This document shows positions 23,859-34,375 of a stretch of DNA of 64,000 bases, in pieces (the stretch's first letter is position 1; each line of letters begins with the position of its first letter). The stretch comes from Congeria kusceri (taxonomy: Eukaryota; Mollusca; Bivalvia; Myida; Dreissenidae): positions 40,169,225 to 40,233,224 of the forward strand of contig CM051024.1 of the NCBI GenBank assembly GCA_027627225.1. The letters run 5' to 3'. Both the position numbers and the translations under genes were made by a program. Below the pieces are notes generated by a model that was not told the origin of the DNA, did no database searches, and was given only the letters and a program-made list of their open reading frames with translations.

Positions 23859-24093
23859 ATTAATGAAACGGATACATGTAATATCAATCTATACTTGCAA
23901 TGAATGGTATGAATTAACCACTTTGCACACAAACATGCTTGTCCATTTAATATATTGACGGTGCATTCAAAATACATAGGGTGATTTTAAAAACACTCAA
24001 TGATTGTATAAATCACGACATAAAGTCAACATATCACACAATATAAAACATATTTTCAAATACTCTACATCATTTCGGCTTAAAATATGCTCG

Positions 24094-24848
24094 CTTAAAG
24101 GGACAGTTTCACGGTTTGAGGTTGGAAAAAAACATATCCCTAAAATGGAAGTTTAAAAGAAGAAACTGAAGAATATATGGAAACTTTTTTGTCTGCAATT
24201 CTGTTTTGGTTGTAAAAGATTTTTTATATTATTTATGCATTTATATGAAACAATTGCGAGGGTATGTCTATCAGGTAGCCATTTTTATCGAAATATAACA
24301 GATATTCGTCAAAAGTTTAGCTTTGCACTAAATAACAGGAAATAGTCAGTATTACTAATTATAAGATGACTTATAAATAAACGTTATTTGATTGGCTCAG
24401 CGACACACCTTTGAAAGAAAATCAAACATGATGTTGCACAGTTTTTACCTCACCTGTATCAGATGATATTGCACAGTTTCTTAAAAATAGCTTATTTGGA
24501 ATCCCAATAAAAGTGCGAATTTTGCCGAAGCTTGTTTCGTTCACTAACGTATTGTCCCGAAGTACGAGTCGGTAATACTCGTGCAGCGAAACTCGTGATC
24601 TCCGTTATAATTAAAATAAGGGAAGAAACCGAATTATATATTTTTGTTCCGAAATTATTATTGAAACAAATAAACGTGTGTAGTTCTTTATTCTTAAAAC
24701 GCCATCGGCTGTCATTTATTTTATAAGTCATAATAAGACAAGTATGGACTTTTTAGCTGTGCATAATGTCATGTGAAATTTCACAGCTAAAAGTCCATAT
24801 TTGTATTATATTTATCACTGCCGAAAACCGTGAAACTGCTCCTTTAGA
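24094..24848. mobile_element. MITE with AAAGGGACAGTTTCACGG ends
   Basis: The left end TTAAAGGGACAGTTTCACGG is repeated inverted at the right end (CCGTGAAACTGCTCCTTTAG). Near the right end is a strong internal hairpin (24,743-24,763 with 24,782-24,800; TTTTTAGCTGTG / CACAGCTAAAA). The target site may be a degraded TTAA. No gene inside. Confidence 0.65.
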
Positions 24849-25077
24849 ATACAATTATGCAAGGAACCACATACTAGTATACTGCATTTAAGTTATTTTG
24901 TTATGTAACTAACAGCACTTGCTGTTTTGTTATTAAGTAAGAAAAGTTAGACTTGTATATTGTTCACCGTGCTTACTTCCATGCTGTTAATGTAAATTGA
25001 TTATAAACATGTACTTCATTATAGTGTTTTCTGAGTTGCATTGTATAAGTAGAACGCTAAATCAAGATTTCAATTTT

Positions 25078-28000
25078 TCACTGTAGTATAATATCATCTT
25101 GAAACGGTTTAAAAATGGCGGTCCTGGTGGCCCTGGTTCCCAACATTCGAGGATTTAGAAGTGCGACTGCGCCCCGGCCTGCCATCGTATTGGCGTGCTC
25201 ACACACATCCTTCATCTGGGCAAGAATCGGCTTCACACCCTCCGGGATTGTCTAAAAACAAACAGGAACGTGTCCGACTATTTATTGATAAATTATAATG
25301 TATGTACATTTATTACATTTATAACTATTTTTTATTTATAAGTTTGTATATGCGATTTGTCATATTATTTATTTTCGAAATATGCAGATGAAAGTGACAC
25401 AAAACTTGAAATCATATAGCAAAAAAAAAAACAACAAGAGGTGTCAGAGGACATCGCGCTCGACTATTCGAAGTATTTCAGTTGCTTCCTCCTTATTCGG
25501 CTAACAATTACAGCAATATTAACCAGAAGTATTTGACGCTTATATATGTATTATTGTAGGCTAGAAGCTTTTTTGCTGAAATAAATTTTGTTGTTGTTGT
25601 TGTATTTTAGTTGGTGCATTTTCTTGCCAAGCAGAAAGGGCATATATCGGTCAAAATACAAAGCTGAGTTAAGGCATTGATTTAATTGGATGCTAAAGTT
25701 AATGACATTGTTATACTCCAAGTTTTAAGTGAAAAACTTATGAAGCTTTGAAGATAAAAGACTTTTAAACCTAACATTTATTCTGAAAATAGAAGTGAAA
25801 AAAGGGCGTGTGTCAAGATGTTCTAAGACATGTGAATAAAAACTTGAAATTCTTTGTGAAAATGGACATGCGTATGTAAAATACAAAACAAAATATGTGG
25901 AATGTTGTTCCTGATATTAGAGTTGATGAAAAAGGTACATTCCAAGTTTCAAGTGAACTAATGTAATTTTGAAGTTATGAGTCTCAGCTTTAATCAGAAA
26001 ATCTATGTGAAACAGGGGCATAACTGTGTTAAAATACAAAACAGAGTTATATGGATTGTTAATCTGATGTTGGAGTTGATGACAAAGGTATATTCCAAGT
26101 TTGAAGTGAATAACTTATGAAGTTTTGAAGTTACAAGACTTCTAAATATAAACTTTAACCAAGTTCAGACGCGGAGGCCTATGCCGATGCCGATGCCGGA
26201 CCTCGATTTTTGAGCTGTTGCGATATTAAGCCAGCTCTGACATTGAAATTCAAACACGACCCGCTAATATCGAACTAGTGCAAATATCGAGCCTGCTCTG
26301 ACATCGAAATTCTAACATGAACCGTGAAAATCGAGCTGGTGCAATATTTAGCCAGCTCTGAGATCGAAATTCAAACATAAACCGCGAATATCGAGATATG
26401 CGAATATCGAGCCAGCTCTGAGATCGAAATTCAAACATGAACCGCGAAAATCGAGCTATGCGAATATCGCGCCAGCTGTGAGATCAAAATTAAAACATGA
26501 ACCGCGAAAATCGAGCTATGCAAATATCGAGCCAACTCTGAGATCGAAATTCACACATGAACAGCGAAAATCGAGCTATGCGAATATCGACCCAACGTGA
26601 ACCGCGAATATCGAGCTGGAATGAATATCGAGCCAGCTCTGACATTCAAACATGAACCGCGAATATCGCTATCAGTTTTTTTTAACCTAATGACACGGGT
26701 ATCTGATGCGGTTATAGTTCTCGACGTTAAGTATTTTATCAAATTGAAAATTCGAAATAAGGCGTGTCGTGGCTTAATGCATGTGTGTAAAGTGTCGTCC
26801 CAGAATAGCCTGTGCAGTCCGCACAGGCTAATCCAGGACGGCACTTCTGAAAATAAATTCTCTGTTATGCCGTATTCTTATACAGTATTCTTTTCCGCAG
26901 TGTCATTTTTCGAACATCTAGGCAAAGAAAAGTAGTCGTTTCCGCAGTGTCATATGCCGAATATCTAAGCAAAATACTGTATTGGTTTCCGCAGTGTCGT
27001 AGAATATATAGGTAAGGAAATGTAATCGTTTCTGCAGTGTCATATGTCGAATATCTAGGCAAACAACAGTATTGGTTTCCGCAGTGTCATATGTCGAATA
27101 TCTAGGCATAGAACTGTATTGGTTTCCGCAGTGTCATATATCGACTATCTAAGCATAGAAAAGCTTTGGTTTCAGCAGTGTCATATGTCGAATATCTAGG
27201 CAAAGAAATCTTTTGTTTCCGCAGTGTCATATGTCGAATATCCAGGCAAAGAAAAGTATTCGTTTCCGCAGTGTCATATGTCGAATATCTAGGCAAAGAA
27301 AAGTATTCGTTTCCGCAGTGTCATATGTCGAATATCTAGGCAAAGAAAAGTATTCGTTTCCGCAGTGTCATCTGTCGAATATCTATTCAAAGAAAAGTAC
27401 TCGTTTCCGCAGTGTCACATGTCGAATGTCTAGTCAAAGAACAGTATTCGTTTCCGCAGTGTAATATGTCGAATATCTAGGCAAGGAAAAGTATTTTCGT
27501 TTCCGCAGCGTCATATGTCGAATATCTAGGCAAAGAAATCATTTGTTTCCGCAGTGTCGTATGTCGAATATCCAGGCAAAGAAAAGTATTCGTTTCCGCA
27601 GTGTCATATGTCGAATATCTAGGCAAAGAAAAGTATTCGTTTCCGCAGTGTCATATGTCAAATATCTAGGCAAAGAAATTTATTCGTTTCCGCAGTGTCA
27701 CATGTCGAATATCTAGGCATAGAAAAATATTCGTTTCCGCAGTGTTATATGTCGAATATCTAGGCAAAGAAAAATATTTATTTTCACAGTGTTTCATATG
27801 TCGAATACCTAGGCAAAGAAGTATTCGTTTCCGCAGTGTCATAGGTCGAGTTTCTAATCAAAATACTGTATTCTTTTCCGAAGTGTCATATGTCGAACAT
27901 CTATGCAAAGAAAAGTATTCGTTTCCGCAGTGTCATAAAACAAGGCAATGAAATGAATTCTTTTTCATGGCGGCATGTGTTGAAAATAATGTCAAAGAAA

Positions 28001-28870
28001 AATTGTTTATTTTCAAACGTAATGCTGATGTATTTGTCTTTATTTAATACTAAGTAGTGAAATACAGAAAATTATCAGTGAGATATATCCCTATATCACT
28101 CACAGTGAGGGACTACTTTTTGGGGTATCGAATTAATACGGTGAATGCAACGGACCGCCATTGATGCCGGGCTCAAAACTGTGAAATGACGTCATTATTT
28201 TGACGTCATGACGTTATGATTCCCGTGATATTTTCCAATAAAATGTAAAACAAAGGTTAATAAAGCATTAAATATAAAGAAAATTTGTTTGTTTTCGGTG
28301 TGATAACGCGTGATACCATCACCGAAAAGGGAGACAATTTACATATTTTCACTCGCGCAAGCGCTCGTTATGATATCAAGCGTTATCACACCGAAAACAA
28401 ATAAATATCCGCTATATATTCCTCACACCAATGCAAGTTATGTTATGCAAAAAAAAAATCTTTTAAAAACAATGGTCACATTGCTATGGAGCGCATGTGC
28501 AGTCAGCATAGGCTAATCCGGGACGAACCTTTCCGCCTACAGCATGGCAGTGAAATCATGTTTAGATGAGATTTCATTAAAACAGAAAATACCATAAAAG
28601 CGGAAAGTGTCGTACCGGATCAGCCTGTGCGGACTGCACAGGCTGACTCAGGACCACACTGAAAGCACATGCATTAAGCCCGGGTTTCCCAAGGCACGTG
28701 TCCTATATAAAATCGTAGAAAATAAATAATATTCACAAATTTTAAAAACGAAGAACACATCTAGCGAGAAGAAGTCCAACAATTACCTGTTTCCTGATTG
28801 GACCGCGGGCCTCGGACAGGACTACCAGTCCTAGTAAAACCATGGCAACGACCTTCATTCCACGGTGCAT
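25078..28870 (-). CDS. Small secreted protein, 85 residues, two exons
   Basis: Exon 1 (28,870-28,787) encodes 28 residues with a signal peptide: a basic start, hydrophobic core VAMVLLGLVVL, then SEARG, a plausible cleavage site. It ends in a clean donor (CAG/GTAATT). Exon 2 (25,251-25,078) has acceptor GTTTTTAG and codes 57 residues to a TGA stop; both joints are phase 0. The mature chain would be about 62 residues with a single Cys and little repetition. It includes GVKPILAQMKDVCEHANTM, probably helical. I do not recognise the family; a secreted peptide or hormone precursor is possible but unsupported. An acceptor-like CTGTTACAG directly upstream of the ATG suggests a separate 5' UTR exon. 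The 3.5-kb intron is full of repeats. Confidence 0.55.
25640..26215. repeat. Direct repeat segments inside the intron
   Basis: A module containing TTCCAAGTTTGAAGTGAA ... ACTTATGAAGTTTTGAAG recurs about three times (near 25,715, 25,935 and 26,090), ending at an ATGCCGATGCCGATGCCGG stretch. This is dispersed-repeat sequence with no gene. Confidence 0.5.
26224..26670. repeat. ~60-bp tandem array (AATATCGAGCCAGCTCTGA)
   Basis: About seven imperfect units of roughly 60 bp, each with AATATCGAGCCAGCTCTGA, GATCGAAATTCAAACATGAA and CCGCGAAAATCGAGCT blocks. The minus-strand open frame here simply reads the repeat. Confidence 0.85.
26760..26848. mobile_element. Palindromic CCGGATTAGCCTGTGC MITE, half copy
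   Basis: Only one hairpin half is present (GTCGTCCCAGAATAGCCTGT ... ACAGGCTAATCCAGGACGGC), inserted between the two tandem arrays. Confidence 0.7.
26890..27945. repeat. 47-bp tandem array, about 22 units
   Basis: The unit begins CGTTTCCGCAGTGTCATATG, then TCGAATATCTAGGCAAAGAA, then AAGTATT. Units vary by point changes and small indels, with the cleanest ones in the middle. Long frames across it reflect a unit length not divisible by three and are not genes. Confidence 0.9.
28187..28208. promoter_or_regulatory. Pair of CRE-like TGACGTCA sites
   Basis: Two perfect TGACGTCA palindromes lie 6 bp apart (28,187-28,194 and 28,201-28,208), within the intron of the secreted-protein gene. They match the CREB/ATF consensus; function is untested. 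Confidence 0.3.
28288..28401. repeat. Inverted repeat (22-bp arms)
   Basis: TTTGTTTTCGGTGTGATAAC at 28,288 recurs inverted at 28,380-28,401, enclosing about 70 bp. It is probably a small MITE or the ends of one. Confidence 0.75.
28490..28702. mobile_element. Palindromic CCGGATTAGCCTGTGC MITE, copy
   Basis: Carries CATAGGCTAATCCGGGACGA, CTTTCCGCCTACAGC, GCGGAAAGTGTCGTACCGGA and GCATTAAGCCCGGGTTTCCC in the family order. Its left part is shortened. Confidence 0.75.
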
Positions 28871-28964
28871 CTGTAACAGCCAGAATCATAATATATCATT
28901 TTGCGAATGTTTGTTGACAGTTACAAGGGTTTATATTAAATAAAAATATATAGATGAATTTAAA

Positions 28965-29092
28965 GTTAACTTGATTCTTATATAATTGTGTTAATTAAAG
29001 TTTTAATTTAAAACTATTATTTAACACAATTATATAAAAATCAAGTTATATAAACTGATTCTTATATAATTGTGTTAAATAATAGTTTTTAT
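28965..29092. repeat. Three-armed inverted/direct repeat
   Basis: AACTTGATTCTTATATAATT and its inverted copy AATTATATAAAAATCAAGTT flank a short AT loop (28,969-29,046). A third, direct copy (TGATTCTTATATAATTGTGT) follows at 29,055-29,090. Confidence 0.75.
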
Positions 29093-29537
29093 GCACTTAG
29101 TATTAGTTTTAGTATTACGATTAAAGCAGGTGCCACTTTAATAAAAACATTTATCAAAATAATAGAAATATAAGTTTAACAGTAAGAATACACAATTTGA
29201 TACATATATATTCAATTATATTTTAAAAATAAAAGTAAGCAAAATCAAGCAAAAAGAAAAGAACAAACATACTAACTTTGTGATTATATTCAAATTTCCC
29301 TGAGACACTACAACAGAAATGGAGCACAATTCACTACATCAGATTCCTTCAAGACCCTAATTTAGAAAAAAAAAAGGTTTTGTCCACCCTTACATAGGCG
29401 GAGTTGTGACCAAATTCCGTGTGGTGACCTAATTCCTTGTGGACCGAAACGTTCAGGGTATGTCACGATTCCTAGTCAACCGTGTAGAAAATTCACCTGA
29501 TATTTTGTTGAGATTGATTGTAAAGCTGTTGTTTGTA
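29093..29537. other. No gene recognised
   Basis: AT-rich sequence upstream of the secreted-protein gene's first coding exon; promoter or 5' UTR exons may lie here but none can be assigned. Confidence 0.35.
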
Positions 29538-29818
29538 ATTGTGTCGCCTGAAAAGGCGACATATATAGGGGTTACTTTTGACGGCGGCGGCGGCGGCGGC
29601 GGGGTTCTCGGCTGCGGCGGCGGCGTTGTCGACGGTGGCGTCCTTCTCAGTTTGTGCAGAAAATAACGTAAGAAGCTTTTGTGCTATCATTATGAAACTT
29701 TATGGAAGTGTTAGTAGGCATAAAAGGGAGGTTCAGATCGGTTTGCGGCATAATTGCTCTTATCGTACTTGAGTTATGCCCCGTCAGGCCACACATCCGA
29801 CTAGATCTAGTTCATCTT
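29538..29818 (+). repeat. GTCGCCT-ended repeat, copy 2
   Basis: Starts with the GTCGCCTGAAAAGGCGAC palindrome and GGGGTTACTTTTGACGGCG, then a GGC/GCG triplet run, and ends CACACATCCGACTAGATCTA. It matches 21,985-22,372 inverted. The Gly/Ala frames over the GGC run are artefacts. Confidence 0.7.
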
Positions 29819-29879
29819 AAGTTAATAGATGTTTGCTGTCCGTTGGAATAATTCGTCACCCACATGTGAAAGCGGTGGT

Positions 29880-30200
29880 TGTGGTGGGGAAAAATCGGTG
29901 TATCGATATCGCATGTACAAAACGGCCCTATATCTATCCGTTATCGCTAGCAAGCATGGGCATGTAGCCTACTGTACATATCGGATAGATATCGGCCAGT
30001 TGTCGGCTATCGATATAATAGTTCGATATCTATCAGTTTTCTATCCGATATGGTTATGGAGAAAAATAAAAAAAAGTAGATGTATACATTTAGTGTATGC
30101 GATATATGTTAAACAAATCCATATATGAGTGGCATTTCTTCAATGCTTTGTCGTCATTTTAAGTAACGATGTCGGATCGATGTAGGGCCGATATCGTTCA
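29880..30200. repeat. ATCCGATATC-rich repeat
   Basis: Repeated TATCGGATAGATATCGGCC, CTATCGATATAATAG and CTAGCAAGCATGGGCATGTA phrases resemble the tandem units at 38,390-38,780 (GGATAGATATCG; GCTTGCTAGCTGG inverted). Confidence 0.5.
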
Positions 30201-30768
30201 TGGAAAGCAATAATTTCTCTTTATTTTCATAAAATTATTTATGTGTATCAATCCGGCAATACTAAAGAGTATTTTACTGAAATGAATGTGCGTTCAATGA
30301 CTCCACAAATCTTATTTGAAAAAGCTTCGAAATTATTTTCGTCGAACAAAATCGTTTTCGGTTGGCGCAAAATTCTTGTTCGTTTAAACTTGAGCCGTTG
30401 ATCTTCAGAAAGTAAAAGTAACATTAAAATGTTCAGTTTCCGCTTTAACGCAGAAAAAACAACAAGAAGTAAGTACTCATGACTATTTGTAGAATCGTGT
30501 TTCTTTATATCAGCTATTCAAAATTTATTAAGTCTTGTAGGCGTAGAAAAATCCAGGTTATTGAAATGTAACGTATTTTCGCGAGTATTGTTTATTATTT
30601 AATATTAGTATATTACGATACTGTTTTGTCATTTCTACGAATGTAAGTATTTACAGCTAGATAAGTTATTTTTTATGTTACAGGTTCAATATACTTCAAA
30701 TATTTGTATTTTAAAGGCTTACAGTTAAATTTATTTTTATTTTAACGGTATTGTATACATTCTATTTA
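30201..30768. other. No gene recognised
   Basis: AT-rich. One short start-to-donor stretch (ATG at 30,429, donor GAA/GTAAGT at 30,469) exists, but its phase does not fit the exon at 31,259. Confidence 0.35.
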
Positions 30769-30972
30769 AAGGGACTTGTTCACAGATTTTTGTAGTATGC
30801 CATTCATTGTCTTAACTTTACAGTTTTAAGCATCGAAACTAAAAAGCTCAAGTATAATGACGAGAAAAAAAGATTTAAAAAAAAAAGGAAAAGAAAAAAG
30901 TTGCTCCCACCGGGGTTCGAACCTCAGACCTCTAGATCAAAAGGCTACTGCCTTAACCACTCGGCCATTCCA
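30769..30972 (-). repeat. tRNA-derived SINE, near full length
   Basis: The minus strand starts GGAATGGCCGAGTGGTTAAG (A box of a class II tRNA) and has AGGTTCGAACCCC (B box). A poly-T/A-rich body follows, ending AAAATCTGTGAACAAGTCCC. The head resembles tRNA-Leu/Ser-type sequence but lacks a proper acceptor stem, so I call it a SINE. Confidence 0.65.
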
Positions 30973-31258
30973 TTTTTTTTTTATATGTGGATGCATTATA
31001 TATTTTATTATATGATTGTATAATGTATGTAAGCGATCCACTTGTTGTCAGCAATTTTAACTAAAACAACAGAAACACTCCAAAGTATTCCATCGTTAAG
31101 CGTTACAAACGCTTTATGATTTTCTAAATTTCCACTGATGATTACTCATTAACAAAACTGTATTTATAGTATATTTCTATGTCTTTAAATAAATGAAAAC
31201 TCGAAACTAATGAACCCACAATTAAAACAAATTAAACTGAAAACAATTTTGTTTTCAG

Positions 31259-31718
31259 ACGAATTACCTGCTTCGCAATGGTCGCTCTTGGGCCACTTTG
31301 GATGACAATACGGTCTTGGACTTGATAACGTTCATCGCTGACAAACCGGCTGCATATTATTATTGGACAGATTCATTCAATTTGAATTTGTCATTTGGAC
31401 AAATGAAGGTAATCAAATATACATTGGATGTAGTTATACTTGGTCAGAACATGCAGTTCACTTCTATTGATGTGAGAAGGTTAGTAACACATTGTTTAAG
31501 CAGTTTCTGCATAACACCATTACAGAGATCAAGTACAATTTTTGCAACTCTGATTTAATAACAATTATTATGACTCAACATTTTCTGTGTAATATTTTTA
31601 CAGTTATGTAAAATTGGAGTGTATAGTAAAAAAAAGTATTGCATTTCAAATGTTCTGCCGAGGATGCGGCCTTGCGCCATTGGCGCAAACCAAATTGAGT
31701 TGTCTCCACCAGATTTCC
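31259..31718 (+). CDS. Unrecognised two-exon coding segment
   Basis: Exon A (31,259-31,479) follows TTTTGTTTTCAG and ends AGAAG/GTTAGT. Exon B (31,604-31,718) follows ATATTTTTACAG and ends TTTCC/GTAAGT. The phases fit (2+1), giving an open 112-residue stretch. Exon A holds LRNGRSWATLDDNTVLDLI and AAYYYWTDSFNLNLSFGQM; exon B holds a CRGCG zinc-ribbon-like pair. I recognise no family. No start or stop exon is assigned; exon B could also read through to a stop shortly after. The segment ends just before the decayed hAT gene and might be part of that element rather than a host gene. Confidence 0.35.
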
Positions 31719-31944
31719 GTAAGTGGGTCTGCGGGCGCACGCAAATTACAAATACCAAATAATCGATTAGATTTAAGGCCCAGTAAGTAAATCAATCGTA
31801 AACGTAAATTGAACAATTTATTTCGTTCGTTGTGACGTCATGTTATAACAAATTGTTTATCTGCATTAATAACACTAAATTTCATAGGTAGTTTGAGATT
31901 ATAGAATCCAATCAGATATCGGGAAAGTATCCACACCTAAGAAA

Positions 31945-33985
31945 ATGGCGGTAAACGTTGAACGCCCAAAGAAAACGAAGTTGATTTTGAGTTTCTTTCC
32001 TCCCACTGCTAAAATAAGAAAATGTGACGAAAATAATAACAGTCAGAATGAATCATCGAATTGCCCCACATCGTCCGTAAGTGATCCTAGTAATAAAGAT
32101 AAAGAAAAGGCCCCGTAAAAACAACGAAATTGGCTTCGAGATTTTTCGTGGTTAATTTTTTCTGAAAATAAATGACATGCAGTTTGTGTATTAAGCACAA
32201 GAAAGACAATGGTTTCACTGCTGGTAATACAAATTATCGGACAAGTACTCTAACACGTCATGCTGAATCTAATGATCAATCAGAATTTGCTATTGCTTTG
32301 AAAAAAGCAACTTTATATAAGCAAGGGAGTTTGAAAGTGGCAATGAAGCCCTTTGTTTGGCTTACCAATGAAAATATTTATATTATCAAATATGAAAGTT
32401 TGATTGAGCTTTTTGAACATTTAGAGTGTCCTCATATATCAGGGTTAAACAATGGCAAAAACATTACATACAGGTCTGACAAATCCGCATCTGAAATGTT
32501 CGAGTCTATTGCCCATGTTGTACGTAAAGATATTGATGACAAAATCAGCCTGTCACCATTCTTAAGTTTGCTGATTGGTGAAAGCACAGACATCGGTGTT
32601 AAAATATAGTTGGTTGTGTACATACGTTTGCTAGATCCTGTATCAATTACACCATCAACTCCGAAGTTCACAGTGCGACTGGTAAAGAATTTTTCAAGTC
32701 TATTCAGGATATCCTGTATTCAAAAAGCATACCTTTGAACAAAATCATGGGCCTCGGAACAGACGGCGCAAAGGTAATGACAGGCACTGGTGTTGGTGTA
32801 ACAGGTTTCATGCTGAGAAAAAACCCAATGCTTCTCAACTATTACTGTATTGCGCACAGGCTAGCCCTGGTGACCTCCCAAGCTGCTGATCAAGTGAACT
32901 ATCTTGTTGATTATCAAAGTACATTAACTGGCATATTCTATTATTTCAAGGATTCTGCAAATCGCACAACAAAACTGAATGACATCCAGAAATTGTTGAA
33001 TGAACCTGAGTTGAAAAGCAACGAGGTGCATGAAGTCCGGTGGTTATCTGTTTACTTAGCCGTTAAAACTGTTTATAGAACACTCGACTCCCTTATTACA
33101 GTGTTCACCAGTGATGCCGATGCAAAAGCCAAATTATATAGCAAGAAGCTCAGCCAGTATGATTTCATTGCAACAACCTATTGGTTGATGGATGTTCTGC
33201 CGATTGTCTCAGAACTTTGCCTTGGGTTTCAAAAAAACAGAAATTGATGTTGCCATGGTTAAAGTTTCAGTCAATCACTGCAGGGCTGCCTTGGAGAAAT
33301 TAAAAGGGGCTTCTGAAAATACATACCGTCACCAGCTTCAGAATGAACATTCGACTCAAAGAAATGGAAAACAGTTTTTTTCAAGAACAATCGTTTGGTA
33401 TCTGGGCGCAATAACATTGACAGTATCAAATCCAATTTCATTAGTGCAATATTAGAAAGGCTGGATGACAGGTTTCCTGACAGTGACAGCAACATCATGT
33501 ATGCATTTGGAGTGCTGGGTATGAGGCCAATCTTTTGCTGTTCCCAGAAAGACCTCCAGACTTGGGGTGATGACAAAATTGAAACACTGATAAATCATTT
33601 CGGAGATGACAAAGTTTCAAAACCTTTGAATGCGTCAGACGACACTGTTACTACTGAAGCACGTGTTGATCCTGTTGAAACGAGAAAATAGTGATCATTA
33701 GTGAAGCCGTTAGTGTTAAATTCAGAATATCCTAGGGACAATATGAAGCAACTGTGGGGCCTTCTGATGAAGTATCATGCACATGAGTTCCCAAACCTTC
33801 GTAAGAGAGCAGCATTAGCATTGATTGCACCAATACACACAGTTGACTGTGAACGTGGTTTTAGCTGCCAAAACCAAATAAAGTCTGCCCTAAGAAAAAG
33901 ACTGTCATCGGAGAAGGTGGATGATCTTCTAACCGTCAAACTTGAGGGAAGTTCACTTGAAGAATTTGACTTTGAAAGGTGTTGA
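31945..33985 (+). pseudogene. Decayed hAT-family transposase (ZNF862-like)
   Basis: The reading frame is broken but the domain order is clear. An N-terminal LSFFPPTAKIRK segment is followed by a stop at 32,116. A BED/TTF-type finger (TCSLCIKHKKDN ... TLTRH) then appears in another frame. The RNase-H-like core GLGTDGAKVMTG ... YCIAHRLALV follows (about 32,745-32,870), and the hAT dimerisation end DCERGFSCQNQIKSALRKRL lies near 33,850. Besides the stop at 32,116 and another at 32,607, frameshifts occur near 32,170, 32,680, 33,235 and 33,390. It therefore encodes no complete enzyme. The closest remembered relatives are KIAA1586/ZNF862-like hAT proteins. Confidence 0.85.
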
Positions 33986-34375
33986 ATTGAGTGACTACTA
34001 TAAAAGAAAACCATACATGGATCAGTAAAAAAGCCGGATCTCAGAAGTAAAAGTAAATAATTAACATTTTCTTTAATTTTGTCCCCACATTTTTTTATTT
34101 TGTCCCCACTTTTTTAAGCCTAGAGGGCCTGGTCCCCAATGGTCCGAATTCACTGCAGAACACTGCATTTCTTTATATAACTACAATTATTCATTGAACT
34201 ACTTTCTGTGATCTAAACTTCTCAAACAAATAATAAGAGTAAGTTTAATTTACATACATTCTAGCTGCCAGTGCCATACAGTGTCTGCTTTAAACAACAC
34301 CATTATCATTATCGGGTGGAGTGCTGCATCAAACACTGGCTAAGGAATTTGACTGAGATAAAGAACAGTGGATAT
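33986..34375. mobile_element. Probable 3' end of the decayed hAT element
   Basis: After the transposase stop, a GTCCCCAC-rich block leads to ...CACTGCAGAACACTG at 34,165, which reads CAGTGTTCTGCAGTG inward, a hAT-like terminus. No clearly matching left terminus was found. The rest of the interval shows no gene. Confidence 0.45.

Noticed and set aside
26890..27945. Regularly spaced repeats resembling a CRISPR array
   Set aside because: Units are contiguous 47-bp tandem copies without unique spacers, in an animal genome with no cas genes.
29439..29772. Gly- and Ala-rich frames
   Set aside because: Translation of a GGC/GCG run in a dispersed repeat.
30895..30972. Candidate tRNA-Leu/Ser gene
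   Set aside because: Has A and B boxes but no proper acceptor stem and is followed by a SINE body.
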